64,000 nucleotides of DNA from Alloboseaceae bacterium BT-24-1 (lineage in GTDB: Bacteria > Pseudomonadota > Alphaproteobacteria > Rhizobiales > Beijerinckiaceae). Made by a program: the position numbers and the translations under genes. The stretch covers positions 221,268-285,267 of the forward strand of contig JAOYTL010000012.1 in assembly GCA_025846845.1 (NCBI GenBank), in the 5' to 3' direction. The notes below the pieces were generated by a model that saw only the letters and a program-made list of their open reading frames with translations, ran no database searches and had not been told where the DNA came from. Each line of letters begins with the position of its first letter. Position 1 is the first letter of the stretch. Below are positions 32,992-40,959 of this stretch, piece after piece.

Positions 32992-33474
32992 CTAGCGCCG
33001 GTACTGCTCGTCCGAGACGTGCTCCAGCCAGTCGACGGTCTTGCCGTCCTGTGCCTCCGAGATGGCGACATGCGTCATGCCGGTGGCCGGCGCTGCGCCG
33101 TGCCAGTGCTTGACGCCGGGCGGGATCCAGACGGTATCGCCCGGCCGGATCTCCTGGACGGCACCGCCCCAGCGCTGCACCAGCCCGGTGCCGGCCGTGA
33201 CGATCAGCGTCTGGCCGAGCGGGTGGGTGTGCCAGGCGGTGTGCGCTCCGGGTTCGAAGGTCACCGTGCCGCCGCTGACCCGCGCCGGCGCGCTGCCCTG
33301 GAAGCGGCCGTCGACCCGGACAGCTCCAGTGAAGTTCTGAGCGGCGCCGACGCTGGGCTTCTGCGAGTCGGCGCGCTGGACCACGACCTCCTGGCCGGTC
33401 TGGGCGAGGGCCGAAGCCACCGGCGTCAGCACTGCAATGAGTGCGAGTGCGGGGACGAACATCCTGGCCATCAT
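32992..33474 (-). CDS. Exported cupin-domain protein (hydroxynitrile-lyase/quercetinase-like small cupin)
   Basis: 160 residues: signal peptide 1-24 (cut near ALAQT), then one cupin barrel. Motif 1 AWHTHPLGQTLIV and motif 2 GDTVWIPPGVKHWHG supply the metal ligands (two His, Gln or Glu, and His). Such small cupins include manganese hydroxynitrile lyases, usually cytoplasmic; export is unusual. Overlaps the CMD gene by 4 nt (ATGA), so the two are translated together and probably act in the same periplasmic step. Confidence 0.82.
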   Translation of the reverse strand: MMARMFVPALALIAVLTPVASALAQTGQEVVVQRADSQKPSVGAAQNFTGAVRVDGRFQGSAPARVSGGTVTFEPGAHTAWHTHPLGQTLIVTAGTGLVQRWGGAVQEIRPGDTVWIPPGVKHWHGAAPATGMTHVAISEAQDGKTVDWLEHVSDEQYRR

Positions 33475-33902
33475 TTCGGCTTGAAAACCTCGCGTGCGAC
33501 CCCGACCGCCGCGATGGCGTTCGGCCAGCCCGCGTAGAAGGCGAGCTGCGTGATCGCCTCGACGATCTCCGTCTCGGTCACGCCGTTCTGCCGGGCTCGA
33601 GCGATATGCGAGCGGAGCTGGTCAGGACGGTTCATGGCGATCAGCGCGCTGACGGTGACGAGGCTGCGGTCGCGCTGGGAGAGGCCGGGCCGCGCCCAAA
33701 CGTCCCCAAACAGCACCTCGTCCGTGAGCTCGGCGAGCTTGGGCGCGATGTCGCCCATCAACTGCTGGGCGCGGGAGGGCGGCTTGGCGGGAGCCGCGTT
33801 GGAGGGTGAAGGGGGCTGGCTTTGGGCGATAGCCATGGTGGAAAGTCCTCCGGAGAGAAACAGGCCGGCTGCGGCGAGCAGATGTCTGGTGAGCGTCTTC
33901 AA
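33471..33902 (-). CDS. Exported carboxymuconolactone decarboxylase (CMD/AhpD-like) family protein
   Basis: 143 residues. A signal peptide with a strong hydrophobic core (LLAAAGLFLSGGLSTMAIA) and a Pro-rich linker precede a CMD domain with FGDVWARPGLSQRDRSLVTVSALIAM and VTETEIVEAITQLAFYAGWP. The CxxC of AhpD is absent, so it is closer to 4-carboxymuconolactone decarboxylase-like proteins. Export of a CMD protein is uncommon, though known next to cupins in similar operons. Downstream of the Tat-exported hydrolase. Confidence 0.82.
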   Translation of the reverse strand: MKTLTRHLLAAAGLFLSGGLSTMAIAQSQPPSPSNAAPAKPPSRAQQLMGDIAPKLAELTDEVLFGDVWARPGLSQRDRSLVTVSALIAMNRPDQLRSHIARARQNGVTETEIVEAITQLAFYAGWPNAIAAVGVAREVFKPK

Positions 33903-33959
33903 GGTGCGTGGCTCCTCACGGGAAAAGCATGGCGCGCCGGGACAGGCCCGGGACGCAGG

Positions 33960-35072
33960 TTATGAACGGCTGGAAACAAGGGTTCGGGCGAAGAACGGCG
34001 TGAGCTGGCCCATCGCGGCGTCGACATATTTGGGAACCCAATAGGTCTCGATATGCGTCGCGCCCTCGATCTTGAACAATTCCTTGTCCTTGGTGCCGGT
34101 GGCCTTGGGGAAAGCATCCTCGGTCATGTACAGGCTGTCGGCCTTGCTGCCGGCGATCATCAGCAGCGGCTGGTCGATCAGCTCGATCTGGTCGGCCGCG
34201 TCCCAGCGCATCAGGTCGAGCAGGCTGCTCATCGTGTACTTGAAGGTCGAGTTGGGATGAGCGTGCGTTTTCCAGTAGTACTCGTAACCCTGCCGGTACA
34301 TTTCGAACGGCAGCTTGGCGATCTGCTCGTCGGTCAGGTTGGCATCGCCGGCATAGAGGATTTCTCCGCCGGCCATCTCCTGGGCGCGGGCCTTTGAAAC
34401 CTGCTGCAGGCGCTCCTGGACAGTCTTCAGCTGCGTATCTGCGAAACCGTTGCGACGAACCCGTCCCGAGTTGAACATGCTCAAGGTCGCGATCGCCTTG
34501 AAGCGCTTGTCGGCCTTCGCCGCAGCCAACGCGTAGCCGCCACCGCCGCAGATCCCGAGCAGGCCGAGACGCCCGGCATCGACGCCCGGATAGCGGGTGA
34601 TGAAATCCGCTGCGCCATGGATGTCCTCGATACGGTAGGCCGGTTTGTCGACGCTGCGCGGCTGGCCGCCGCTGCCGCCCTGATAGGCCGCATCCATGGT
34701 GATCGTGATGTAGCCCTTGTCCGCCAGGTGCTGGGCATAGAGGCCCGCGACCTGTTCCTTCACCCCGCCATTCGGGTGCGCCACGACGATCGTGGGAAAG
34801 GTCTGCTTCGGATCGTAGTTCGCCGGAGTGTAGACGTTGGCGACGATGTCCAGCCCGCCCAGCTTGTAGGTGACCGGGTGGATGTTGACTTTGCCCGGCT
34901 CGTTCTTCGTGATCGCGCCCTTATAAACCAGGGTAAACGGATTTTGCCTGTGGTCGGCTGCGACAGCGGTGGCACTGGTCATTGCAGGAACTCCTAACAT
35001 TGCGCCTGTGAGAACCAGCCCGGAGGCTCCGAGGAACTCACGTCTGTTCGTGTTGATGACTGCGTTGGTCAT
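33960..35072 (-). CDS. Tat-exported alpha/beta hydrolase (dienelactone-hydrolase/YcjY-like)
   Basis: 370 residues from ATG 35072, which has GGAGGTCG upstream. The twin-arginine signal (NTNRREFLGASGLVLTGAML) precedes an alpha/beta hydrolase. The nucleophile elbow reads LGICGGGGYAL, with Cys in place of Ser, as in dienelactone hydrolases and YcjY-like proteins; late catalytic residues are Asp in IAGSKADS and His in EGATHIETY. It should hydrolyse an ester or lactone in the periplasm. A longer upstream in-frame start would lack a signal peptide and is rejected. Confidence 0.83.
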   Translation of the reverse strand: MTNAVINTNRREFLGASGLVLTGAMLGVPAMTSATAVAADHRQNPFTLVYKGAITKNEPGKVNIHPVTYKLGGLDIVANVYTPANYDPKQTFPTIVVAHPNGGVKEQVAGLYAQHLADKGYITITMDAAYQGGSGGQPRSVDKPAYRIEDIHGAADFITRYPGVDAGRLGLLGICGGGGYALAAAKADKRFKAIATLSMFNSGRVRRNGFADTQLKTVQERLQQVSKARAQEMAGGEILYAGDANLTDEQIAKLPFEMYRQGYEYYWKTHAHPNSTFKYTMSSLLDLMRWDAADQIELIDQPLLMIAGSKADSLYMTEDAFPKATGTKDKELFKIEGATHIETYWVPKYVDAAMGQLTPFFARTLVSSRS

Positions 35073-35139
35073 TTCGACCTCCAAACCTTGATCCGTGGGG
35101 AGCGCGATGCCCGCGCAGCGCCGGGCGGCCGCAGGCGGG

Positions 35140-36228
35140 TCAATACAGCTTCTTCTCGGCCAGGAATTTCGCGACCAGGTCGGCGATCTCGACATTGTTC
35201 AGGTCGGAGAAGGGGAAGTGCGTGTTGCCCTTGATGCCGATCTCGGGGAGATGCACGAGGCGCGCGTTCCCGCCATGCTTGTTGACAGCAGCGACCCAGA
35301 GCTTGGCCATGGCGAGCCGCACCCGCCAGTTGTCCTGCCCGCGCTCCGTGGTCGGCTCGACCGGAAAATTGTCGCCGTAATAGATGACGATCGGAATGCG
35401 GGTGAGCTTCTGGAAATCCGCCGACGACACCGCCTCGGGCGACAGGGTCCCGGCCGCGCTCGGCATGGCCGGGGGCAGTTCGCCCTCCGGGAAGATGAAG
35501 CCGCTGCCCGGCTCGAAGGCGACGATCGCCTTGACGTTGAGGCTCTTGATCGCGGTCAGCCAGCCTGGACCGCCGCCCTGCGAGTGGGTGAACAGGATGG
35601 CCGGGCCGGTCTTTGCGAACAGCGCCGCCATTGCGTTGGAAATGACGCCGGCGTCATACGCTCCGGTGTTCGGCGTGACCGAGCGGAAGAACTGGTCCAG
35701 CGTCTCGGGCTTGCGGTCGAACTGGACGTTGTCGAAGTAGTTGGGCCACTTGCCGAGCCGGAACTGATCGAAGAACAGCTGATCGTAGGGGGCGGGCTCG
35801 ATCGTCGTCGCGACGGTGCTGTTGCCGGCCCGCCCGCGACGCGGCTGATCCACCAGATAGACGGGGAAACCGCGGCGCAGGAAGAGGGTCTGGAAGCCTT
35901 CGCGCCCATCCGAGGTCGTCTCCCAGCTCCGCGCCGACTGGAAGGCGCCGTGCAGCATGACGATGGGGAGCGCCTTGGGGTTCTGGGGAACCTGATAGAA
36001 GGCGTAGAGGTGGTCGCCGTGCAGACTTTGGCCTGCGACAGTCGGCTTGTTGTTGTCGTAGGTTCCGGGAGTGTTCACCACCGTTCCGCCGACAGCGAAG
36101 CTGCCCTGCTCCTGGATCGTCAAGGGCGCGGGCTTGGCCGCCTGTTGAGCGAGCACCGGCGCTGAGCCGAGGAGACCTGCAGCGAAGAGGAAGGGCGGGA
36201 TAAGGAATTTGGTGTCGATGGCAGGCAT
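35140..36228 (-). CDS. Exported alpha/beta hydrolase (esterase)
   Basis: 362 residues: signal peptide with core FLIPPFLFAAGLLGSAPVLA, cut near residue 27, then an alpha/beta hydrolase. The oxyanion motif is VMLHGAFQSARSWE, the nucleophile elbow FTHSQGGGPGW (Ser), and the late acid and His lie around IYYGDNFP and GNTHFPF. First gene of the operon 36228-31720; the LysR-box-like element lies 76 bp upstream. The substrate is unknown; a lactone or ester toxin or plant-derived ester is possible, but this is inference. Confidence 0.84.
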   Translation of the reverse strand: MPAIDTKFLIPPFLFAAGLLGSAPVLAQQAAKPAPLTIQEQGSFAVGGTVVNTPGTYDNNKPTVAGQSLHGDHLYAFYQVPQNPKALPIVMLHGAFQSARSWETTSDGREGFQTLFLRRGFPVYLVDQPRRGRAGNSTVATTIEPAPYDQLFFDQFRLGKWPNYFDNVQFDRKPETLDQFFRSVTPNTGAYDAGVISNAMAALFAKTGPAILFTHSQGGGPGWLTAIKSLNVKAIVAFEPGSGFIFPEGELPPAMPSAAGTLSPEAVSSADFQKLTRIPIVIYYGDNFPVEPTTERGQDNWRVRLAMAKLWVAAVNKHGGNARLVHLPEIGIKGNTHFPFSDLNNVEIADLVAKFLAEKKLY

Positions 36229-36303
36229 TCGCCCCTCGTTCGCTGCGTCAGCTCGTGAGGAACCTAATCACCTGCTCACTCTTCGATTAGCCATCTCGAT
36301 CCA

Positions 36304-36331
36304 ATAGGACCAATAAGCCCTGCTAATTAAT
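36304..36331. promoter_or_regulatory. Shared LysR box, operon copy
   Basis: 28-bp element starting ATAGG and ending CTAATTAAT, 22/28 identical without gaps to the element overlapping the LysR start at 30948. Located 76 bp upstream of the first gene of the exported hydrolase/cytochrome operon. A further ATTAGC half-site (36287-36292) forms an inverted pair with GCTAAT inside it, as expected for a LysR target. Confidence 0.65.
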
Positions 36332-36615
36332 ACGGAGGTGCCCGTGGGTGCTCGATGTCTGTTTTCCGGGAGATGTCTGAGCTCTGCTATTGGCGCGGTT
36401 CAGATCGAGCCTTTCTGACGGAGTTGCCTGTTGGATGTTCGCTGCGGTGCCAATGCTCAGTCCCCGGTGACAAGCAGCCAGCTCTGGCGAGAAGAGCGTT
36501 TCTGCCATCGCGGCCGGACTGATCGTGCATGCTGAGCAAGATCGCCCAGACGCGCGCCAGAAGATCCTCCCCAGAATGAGAAAGCCCCCTACCGGCGCCT
36601 TGACAGCCCAGTGAG
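36332..36615. other. Intergenic stretch with no gene seen
   Basis: About 280 bp between the two divergent control regions. Short antisense frames exist but show no family pattern or convincing ribosome site. I see nothing supportable apart from the control elements on either side (36304-36331 and 36616-36639). Confidence 0.5.
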
Positions 36616-36639
36616 TTGACATTTAGCTTCGATCTAAAT
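36616..36639 (+). promoter_or_regulatory. TTGACA box and LacI-type operator
   Basis: A consensus -35 box TTGACA (36616-36621) is immediately followed by the inverted repeat ATTTAG (36621-36626) and CTAAAT (36634-36639) around 7 nt. A LacI-family dimer bound here would cover the core promoter. No good -10 hexamer is obvious at the ideal distance. Likely autoregulation of the lacI-type gene and control of the co-directional sugar operon. Confidence 0.5.
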
Positions 36640-36676
36640 CGTGTTAGGCGATACCCTAGGGACGGAGAGAGTTTTG

Positions 36677-37753
36677 GTGAAGCGCGCGCTTCCGCTCAAG
36701 CGAACCAATAGCCGCGCCACCAGCGCCGAGGTTGCGAAGCTCGCCGGCGTCTCGCGCACCACCGTCTCCCTCGTTCTAAATGATCGCGGCGGCGAGCTCG
36801 GCATCTCGGCCGAGACGCGGGCCCGCGTCGCCGACGCGGCGGCCCGGTTGAGCTATCAGCCGAGCCATGCCGCGCGCTCGTTGCGGCGCTGGCGCACCAA
36901 CGTCATTGCGCTGCTGCTCTATACGCTGGACAGCTTCTACAACGCCGAGATCATCGGCGCCGCCCATGCCGCCGCCCTCGAGCGCGGCTATTCGCTGAAC
37001 ATCATGTCGGCGAAGTTTGATGAGGTGCAGCGGCGAGCCTATGCGCTGCTCTCCGGCGGCGTCGCCGACGGGGTCATCGTCGCCGCTCCCCCCGCCGATC
37101 TCGCGGCCGACCTGAAGAAGCTCGCCGAGAACGGCATGCCGATCGTGGTCATGCAGCACCATAGCCCCGACCCGGCGATCCAGGCGGTGCGCGTCGACCT
37201 GGAGCGGGGCGGCTATGTCGCGACCCGTCACCTGCTCGACCTCGGTCATCGCCGCATCGCCCATATCGGCAGCGCCTCGCAACGCCTGCTGAAGCGCCGC
37301 GAGCGCTCGGACGGCTATGCGCAGGCGCTGCAGGAAGCGGGCATCGCCGCCGACCCGCATCTGGTCGCGATGGCGGAGCCGAGCCTCGCCGGCGGCTTCG
37401 CCGCGATGGAAGAGTTGCTGGCGCAGGAGAGCCGTCCGAGCGCCGTCTTCGTCTACAGCGACCAGATGGCGATCGGCGCGCTGCATGCGCTGCGCAAGCA
37501 CGGCGTGCGCGTACCGGAGGATATGGCGGTCGTCGGCTTCGACGGCATCGCGCTCGGTGGCTTCGTCACGCCGGAATTGACCACGGTCGACTATTCCCGC
37601 GCCGATATCGGCCGGCTTGCGGTCGAGGCGGTGATCGGCCGGCTGGAAGGCGAGGCCGAGCCGCCACCGCGCGAGCAGGTGCTGCCGGTGCGTCTGCTGG
37701 TGCGCGAATCCTGCGGCGGGGCTCGCGCTGCCACCGACCGGGAAGGAGCCTGA
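36677..37753 (+). CDS. LacI-family transcriptional regulator
   Basis: 358 residues from GTG 36677, which has GGAGAG upstream; an earlier GTG at 36641 is less likely as it sits at the promoter. HTH (SAEVAKLAGVSRTTVSLVLNDRGG), hinge helix (YQPSHAARSLRR) and a periplasmic-binding-like effector domain (ALLLYTLDSFYNAEIIGAAHAAALERGY to VVGFDGIALGGFVTPELTTVDY) are complete. Precedes the alpha-galactoside-type importer by 51 bp on the same strand, so it is the local regulator of sugar use. Confidence 0.88.
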   Translation: MKRALPLKRTNSRATSAEVAKLAGVSRTTVSLVLNDRGGELGISAETRARVADAAARLSYQPSHAARSLRRWRTNVIALLLYTLDSFYNAEIIGAAHAAALERGYSLNIMSAKFDEVQRRAYALLSGGVADGVIVAAPPADLAADLKKLAENGMPIVVMQHHSPDPAIQAVRVDLERGGYVATRHLLDLGHRRIAHIGSASQRLLKRRERSDGYAQALQEAGIAADPHLVAMAEPSLAGGFAAMEELLAQESRPSAVFVYSDQMAIGALHALRKHGVRVPEDMAVVGFDGIALGGFVTPELTTVDYSRADIGRLAVEAVIGRLEGEAEPPPREQVLPVRLLVRESCGGARAATDREGA

Positions 37754-37804
37754 AAGAGCCTACCGCCTTCCAACGATAAAAAAGACCAAAGGGAGATCTA
37801 GATC

Positions 37805-39088
37805 ATGACGACCATCACCAAGCGCGGTTTCCTGAAGACCGGCCTGTGCGCCGGCATCGGCGCCGGGGCCGGCATGTATTGGGGCGCCGCGAGCGCCCAG
37901 AAGGCCGCGTCGCTGAGCATGACCTCCTGGGGTTCGCCCGCCGAGGTCGCCGCCTTCAATGCCCTGATCGAGCAGTACAAGGCACGCAATCCCAACGTCG
38001 CCATCAAGCTGGAGGTCGTTCCGAGCGGCCAGTACTACCAGCAGCTCGACACCCGTTTCGCCGGCAAGCAGGCACCGGACATCTTCCGCGCCCAGTACCA
38101 GCGCATCGGGCGTTACGGCCAGAGCGGCGCGGCGATCGACCTGTCGCAATATCTCGACGCCGGTTTCGGCCAGGACTTCCTGCCCTCGGTCTGGCGCGCC
38201 TCGACCTTCAGGGGCAAGCCCCACGCCTTGCCGCATCACACCGACACCTTCGCGCTGTTCTACAACGCCGAGATCTTCGAGAAGCTCGGCATCGAGGCAC
38301 CCAGGAGCCTCGACAAGAGCTGGAGCTGGCAGGAGTTCATCGGCGCCGCCAAGCTGGCGAAGGAGAAGGCCGGGCTGAACTACGCCTTCGCGATGAACTG
38401 GCAGAACTCCAACGCCTATCGCTGGCTGATGTATCTCTACCAGCATGGCGGCCAGCTGCTCGACAACGAGCTCAAGGGTCCGCAGATCAACACGAAGGAG
38501 GCGGCCGAGACCGTCGCCTGGACCCAGAGCTGGTTCACGGACGGGCTCGTTCCGCCCAACACCTCGCTGAAGAGTTCCGAGCCGGTACAGAACCTGTTCG
38601 CCACCGGCAAGATCGCCATGCTGCTGCATGGCGACTGGCAGATCCCGTTCATCCAGGAGCAGGCCAAGTTCAAATGGGGCGTCACCTATCTGCCGCGCGA
38701 CGTGGCGATGGCGGCCGATCTCGGCGGCAACGCCCTGGCGGTCTCGCGTGACAGCAAGAGCCCCGACGTGGCCGCCGACTTCGTCAAGTTCATGGTCGAG
38801 GAGGAGCCGATGCGTGCCTTCGTCACCAAGGCCCAGTTCCTGCCGGTGCGCAAATCGCTGAAGGACAAGGGCCTCGTCTATGACATCCGCAACGAGGAGA
38901 TGAAGGTCTTCCTCGAGCAGTCGGCGACCGTCCCGGAGCATCTCGTCAGCACCATCGTGATGCCGACCTGGGACCGCTTCAACGCCAAGCTGGCCGACGA
39001 GCTCGAGCTCGCCTTCACCTCCGGCCAATCGCCCACAGCGACCGTCGCGAACATCGAAAAGCACGTGCGTTCCACGCTGCTGGTCTGA
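37805..39088 (+). CDS. Sugar ABC transporter substrate-binding protein (CUT1 type)
   Basis: 427-residue exported protein. The signal (TKRGFLKTGLCAGIGAGAGM, cut near ASAQK) has a KR pair resembling a Tat signal. The mature part begins LSMTSWGSPAEVAAFNALIEQYKARNP, with YFAGK-like FAGKQAPDIF and NLFATGKIAMLLHGDWQIPF, all typical of extracellular solute-binding family 1 (MalE-like). Strong AAGGGAGAT ribosome site. Probably binds an alpha-galactoside, judged from the GH4 gene at the end of the operon. Confidence 0.88.
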   Translation: MTTITKRGFLKTGLCAGIGAGAGMYWGAASAQKAASLSMTSWGSPAEVAAFNALIEQYKARNPNVAIKLEVVPSGQYYQQLDTRFAGKQAPDIFRAQYQRIGRYGQSGAAIDLSQYLDAGFGQDFLPSVWRASTFRGKPHALPHHTDTFALFYNAEIFEKLGIEAPRSLDKSWSWQEFIGAAKLAKEKAGLNYAFAMNWQNSNAYRWLMYLYQHGGQLLDNELKGPQINTKEAAETVAWTQSWFTDGLVPPNTSLKSSEPVQNLFATGKIAMLLHGDWQIPFIQEQAKFKWGVTYLPRDVAMAADLGGNALAVSRDSKSPDVAADFVKFMVEEEPMRAFVTKAQFLPVRKSLKDKGLVYDIRNEEMKVFLEQSATVPEHLVSTIVMPTWDRFNAKLADELELAFTSGQSPTATVANIEKHVRSTLLV

Positions 39089-39092
39089 CGGC

Positions 39093-40046
39093 ATGGCGAT
39101 GATGGCGATCGCAGAAAACCTGAGAGTGCCCGCCGCTGGCCGGCCCTCGGCGGCCGATGCGCGGCGCTATTGGCTGCAAGCCAAGCGCAACCAGCTGACG
39201 CCCTACATGTTCATCGCCCCGAACATGGCGCTGTTCTCGGTCTTCGTCTTCTTCCCGCTGCTCTACGCGCTCTACATCAGCCTGCGGGAATGGAGCCTGA
39301 TCGACACGCCGCGCTTTATCGGGCTGGAGAACTACATCCGGCTCGCCAATGACGCGCTGTTCTGGCAGTCGCTGCGCAACACGCTGGTCTTCTCCGTCGC
39401 GACCGTGCCGATGAGCCTCGCCATCGGCCTCCTGCTGGCGGTGGCGCTGAACCGCGACCTCGTCGGCCGCACCCTGCTCCGCAGCATCTACTTCCTGCCG
39501 GTGGTGATCTCGAACGTCGCCACGGCCGTGATCGCGGCCTGGCTGTTCAACGACAATTACGGCGTCATCAACACACTGCTGCAACAGATCGGCCTCGGCC
39601 CGGTCGCCTGGCTGTCCTCGCCGCGCTGGGCGCTGTTCTCGCTGATCGTCACCACGCTCTGGGTCCGCATCGGCTTTTGCATGGTGGTCTACCTCGCCGC
39701 GCTGCAATCGATCTCGCCGACCTATTACGACGCCGCCAAGATGGACGGCGCCACACGCTGGCAGCAGTTCCGCTACATCACCTGGCCGCTGCTCAGGCCG
39801 GCGACCTTCCTGCTGCTGATCCTCGGCGTGATCTACTCGTTCCAGGTCTTCGACCTGATCTACGTGATGACCGGCGGCGGCCCCGGTTTCTCGACGACGA
39901 TGATCGTCCAGTACATCTACCAGGCCGCCTTCGTCAGTTCGGAGATGGGCTATGCCAGCGCCATGGGCATGGTCCTGTTCGTGATGATCCTGCTCTTCAC
40001 CCTGATGCAATGGCGGGTGAATCGGCGGGTCGAGGACGTCGCATGA
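39093..40046 (+). CDS. Sugar ABC transporter permease (MalF/UgpA type)
   Basis: 317-residue membrane protein. An N-terminal cytoplasmic stretch of about 35 residues precedes six membrane segments, starting YMFIAPNMALFSVFVFFPLL. The EAA loop reads YYDAAKMDGATRWQQFRYITWPLLRP near residues 210-235. Only 4 bp after the binding-protein stop. Partner of the permease at 40057. Confidence 0.88.
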   Translation: MAMMAIAENLRVPAAGRPSAADARRYWLQAKRNQLTPYMFIAPNMALFSVFVFFPLLYALYISLREWSLIDTPRFIGLENYIRLANDALFWQSLRNTLVFSVATVPMSLAIGLLLAVALNRDLVGRTLLRSIYFLPVVISNVATAVIAAWLFNDNYGVINTLLQQIGLGPVAWLSSPRWALFSLIVTTLWVRIGFCMVVYLAALQSISPTYYDAAKMDGATRWQQFRYITWPLLRPATFLLLILGVIYSFQVFDLIYVMTGGGPGFSTTMIVQYIYQAAFVSSEMGYASAMGMVLFVMILLFTLMQWRVNRRVEDVA

Positions 40047-40056
40047 GGAGGCGCTC

Positions 40057-40902
40057 ATGATAGCGGGAACGAGCGACCGCGCCTGGAGCAGACGCCTGGA
40101 GAGTTCCGGCATCTGGCTCCTGCTGGTGGCGGGGGCCGGGATCATGTTCTTCCCGGTCTACTGGATGTTCGCGACCGCGGTACGGCCCAAGGACGAAGTC
40201 TTCAGCGGCGCCGCTGGCCTGATCCCGTCCAGTTTCGTCTGGCAGAACTTCGCCGATGCGATCGGGCGCGTGCCGTTCCTGAGCTGGGCCGCGAACTCGC
40301 TGATCATCACCGTGGTGGCTGTCGTGATCACCGTGACGATCAACCTGCTCTGCGGCTATGCCTTCGCCAAGTTCCGTTTTGCCGGTCGCGACATCCTTTT
40401 TCTCGCGGTGCTGTCGGCGCTGATGATCCCGTTCCAGGTCATCATCGTGCCGCTCTTCCTGGTGGTCTCGGAGCTTGGCCTGCTCAGCGACTACTGGGGC
40501 GTCATCCTGCCGCGTGCGGCGGAGGCCTTCGGCATCTTCATGGTGCGCCAGTTCATGGTCTCGATCCCCGACGAGTTGCTGGAGGCGGCACGCATCGACG
40601 GCGCCAGCGAACTGAAGATCTTCTTCAAGATCGTCGTGCCCCTCTCGAAGCCGATCATCGCCGTGCTGGTGATCTTCACCTTCATGTGGCGCTGGAACGA
40701 CTTCGCCCTGCCGCTGGTCATAATGATGAAGCAGGAGATGTACACCGTGCAACTCGGCCTCAACCTGCTGCGCGGCCAGTTCAACACCGAGTGGACGATG
40801 ATCATGGCGATCGCACTGCTCTCGCTGGTGCCGATGCTGATCATCTTCACCTTCTTCCAGCGCTATTTCGTCCAGGGCATCTCCGGCTCGGGCCTCAAGT
40901 GA
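40057..40902 (+). CDS. Sugar ABC transporter permease (MalG/UgpE type)
   Basis: 281-residue membrane protein with six segments. The EAA loop is LLEAARIDGASELKIFFKIVVPLSKP (about residues 170-195) and the early YWMFATAVRPKDEVF motif is typical of MalG-like permeases. ATG 40057 has GAGGAGG upstream. The operon has no ATPase gene, so this pair must borrow one, for example the UgpC/MsmK-like protein at 2107. Confidence 0.88.
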   Translation: MIAGTSDRAWSRRLESSGIWLLLVAGAGIMFFPVYWMFATAVRPKDEVFSGAAGLIPSSFVWQNFADAIGRVPFLSWAANSLIITVVAVVITVTINLLCGYAFAKFRFAGRDILFLAVLSALMIPFQVIIVPLFLVVSELGLLSDYWGVILPRAAEAFGIFMVRQFMVSIPDELLEAARIDGASELKIFFKIVVPLSKPIIAVLVIFTFMWRWNDFALPLVIMMKQEMYTVQLGLNLLRGQFNTEWTMIMAIALLSLVPMLIIFTFFQRYFVQGISGSGLK

Positions 40903-40959
40903 CCGGCCCGTGCAGGAGCGCGGGCCAACCAGTATCGACGTTTCGAAAGGGAAAGACCG

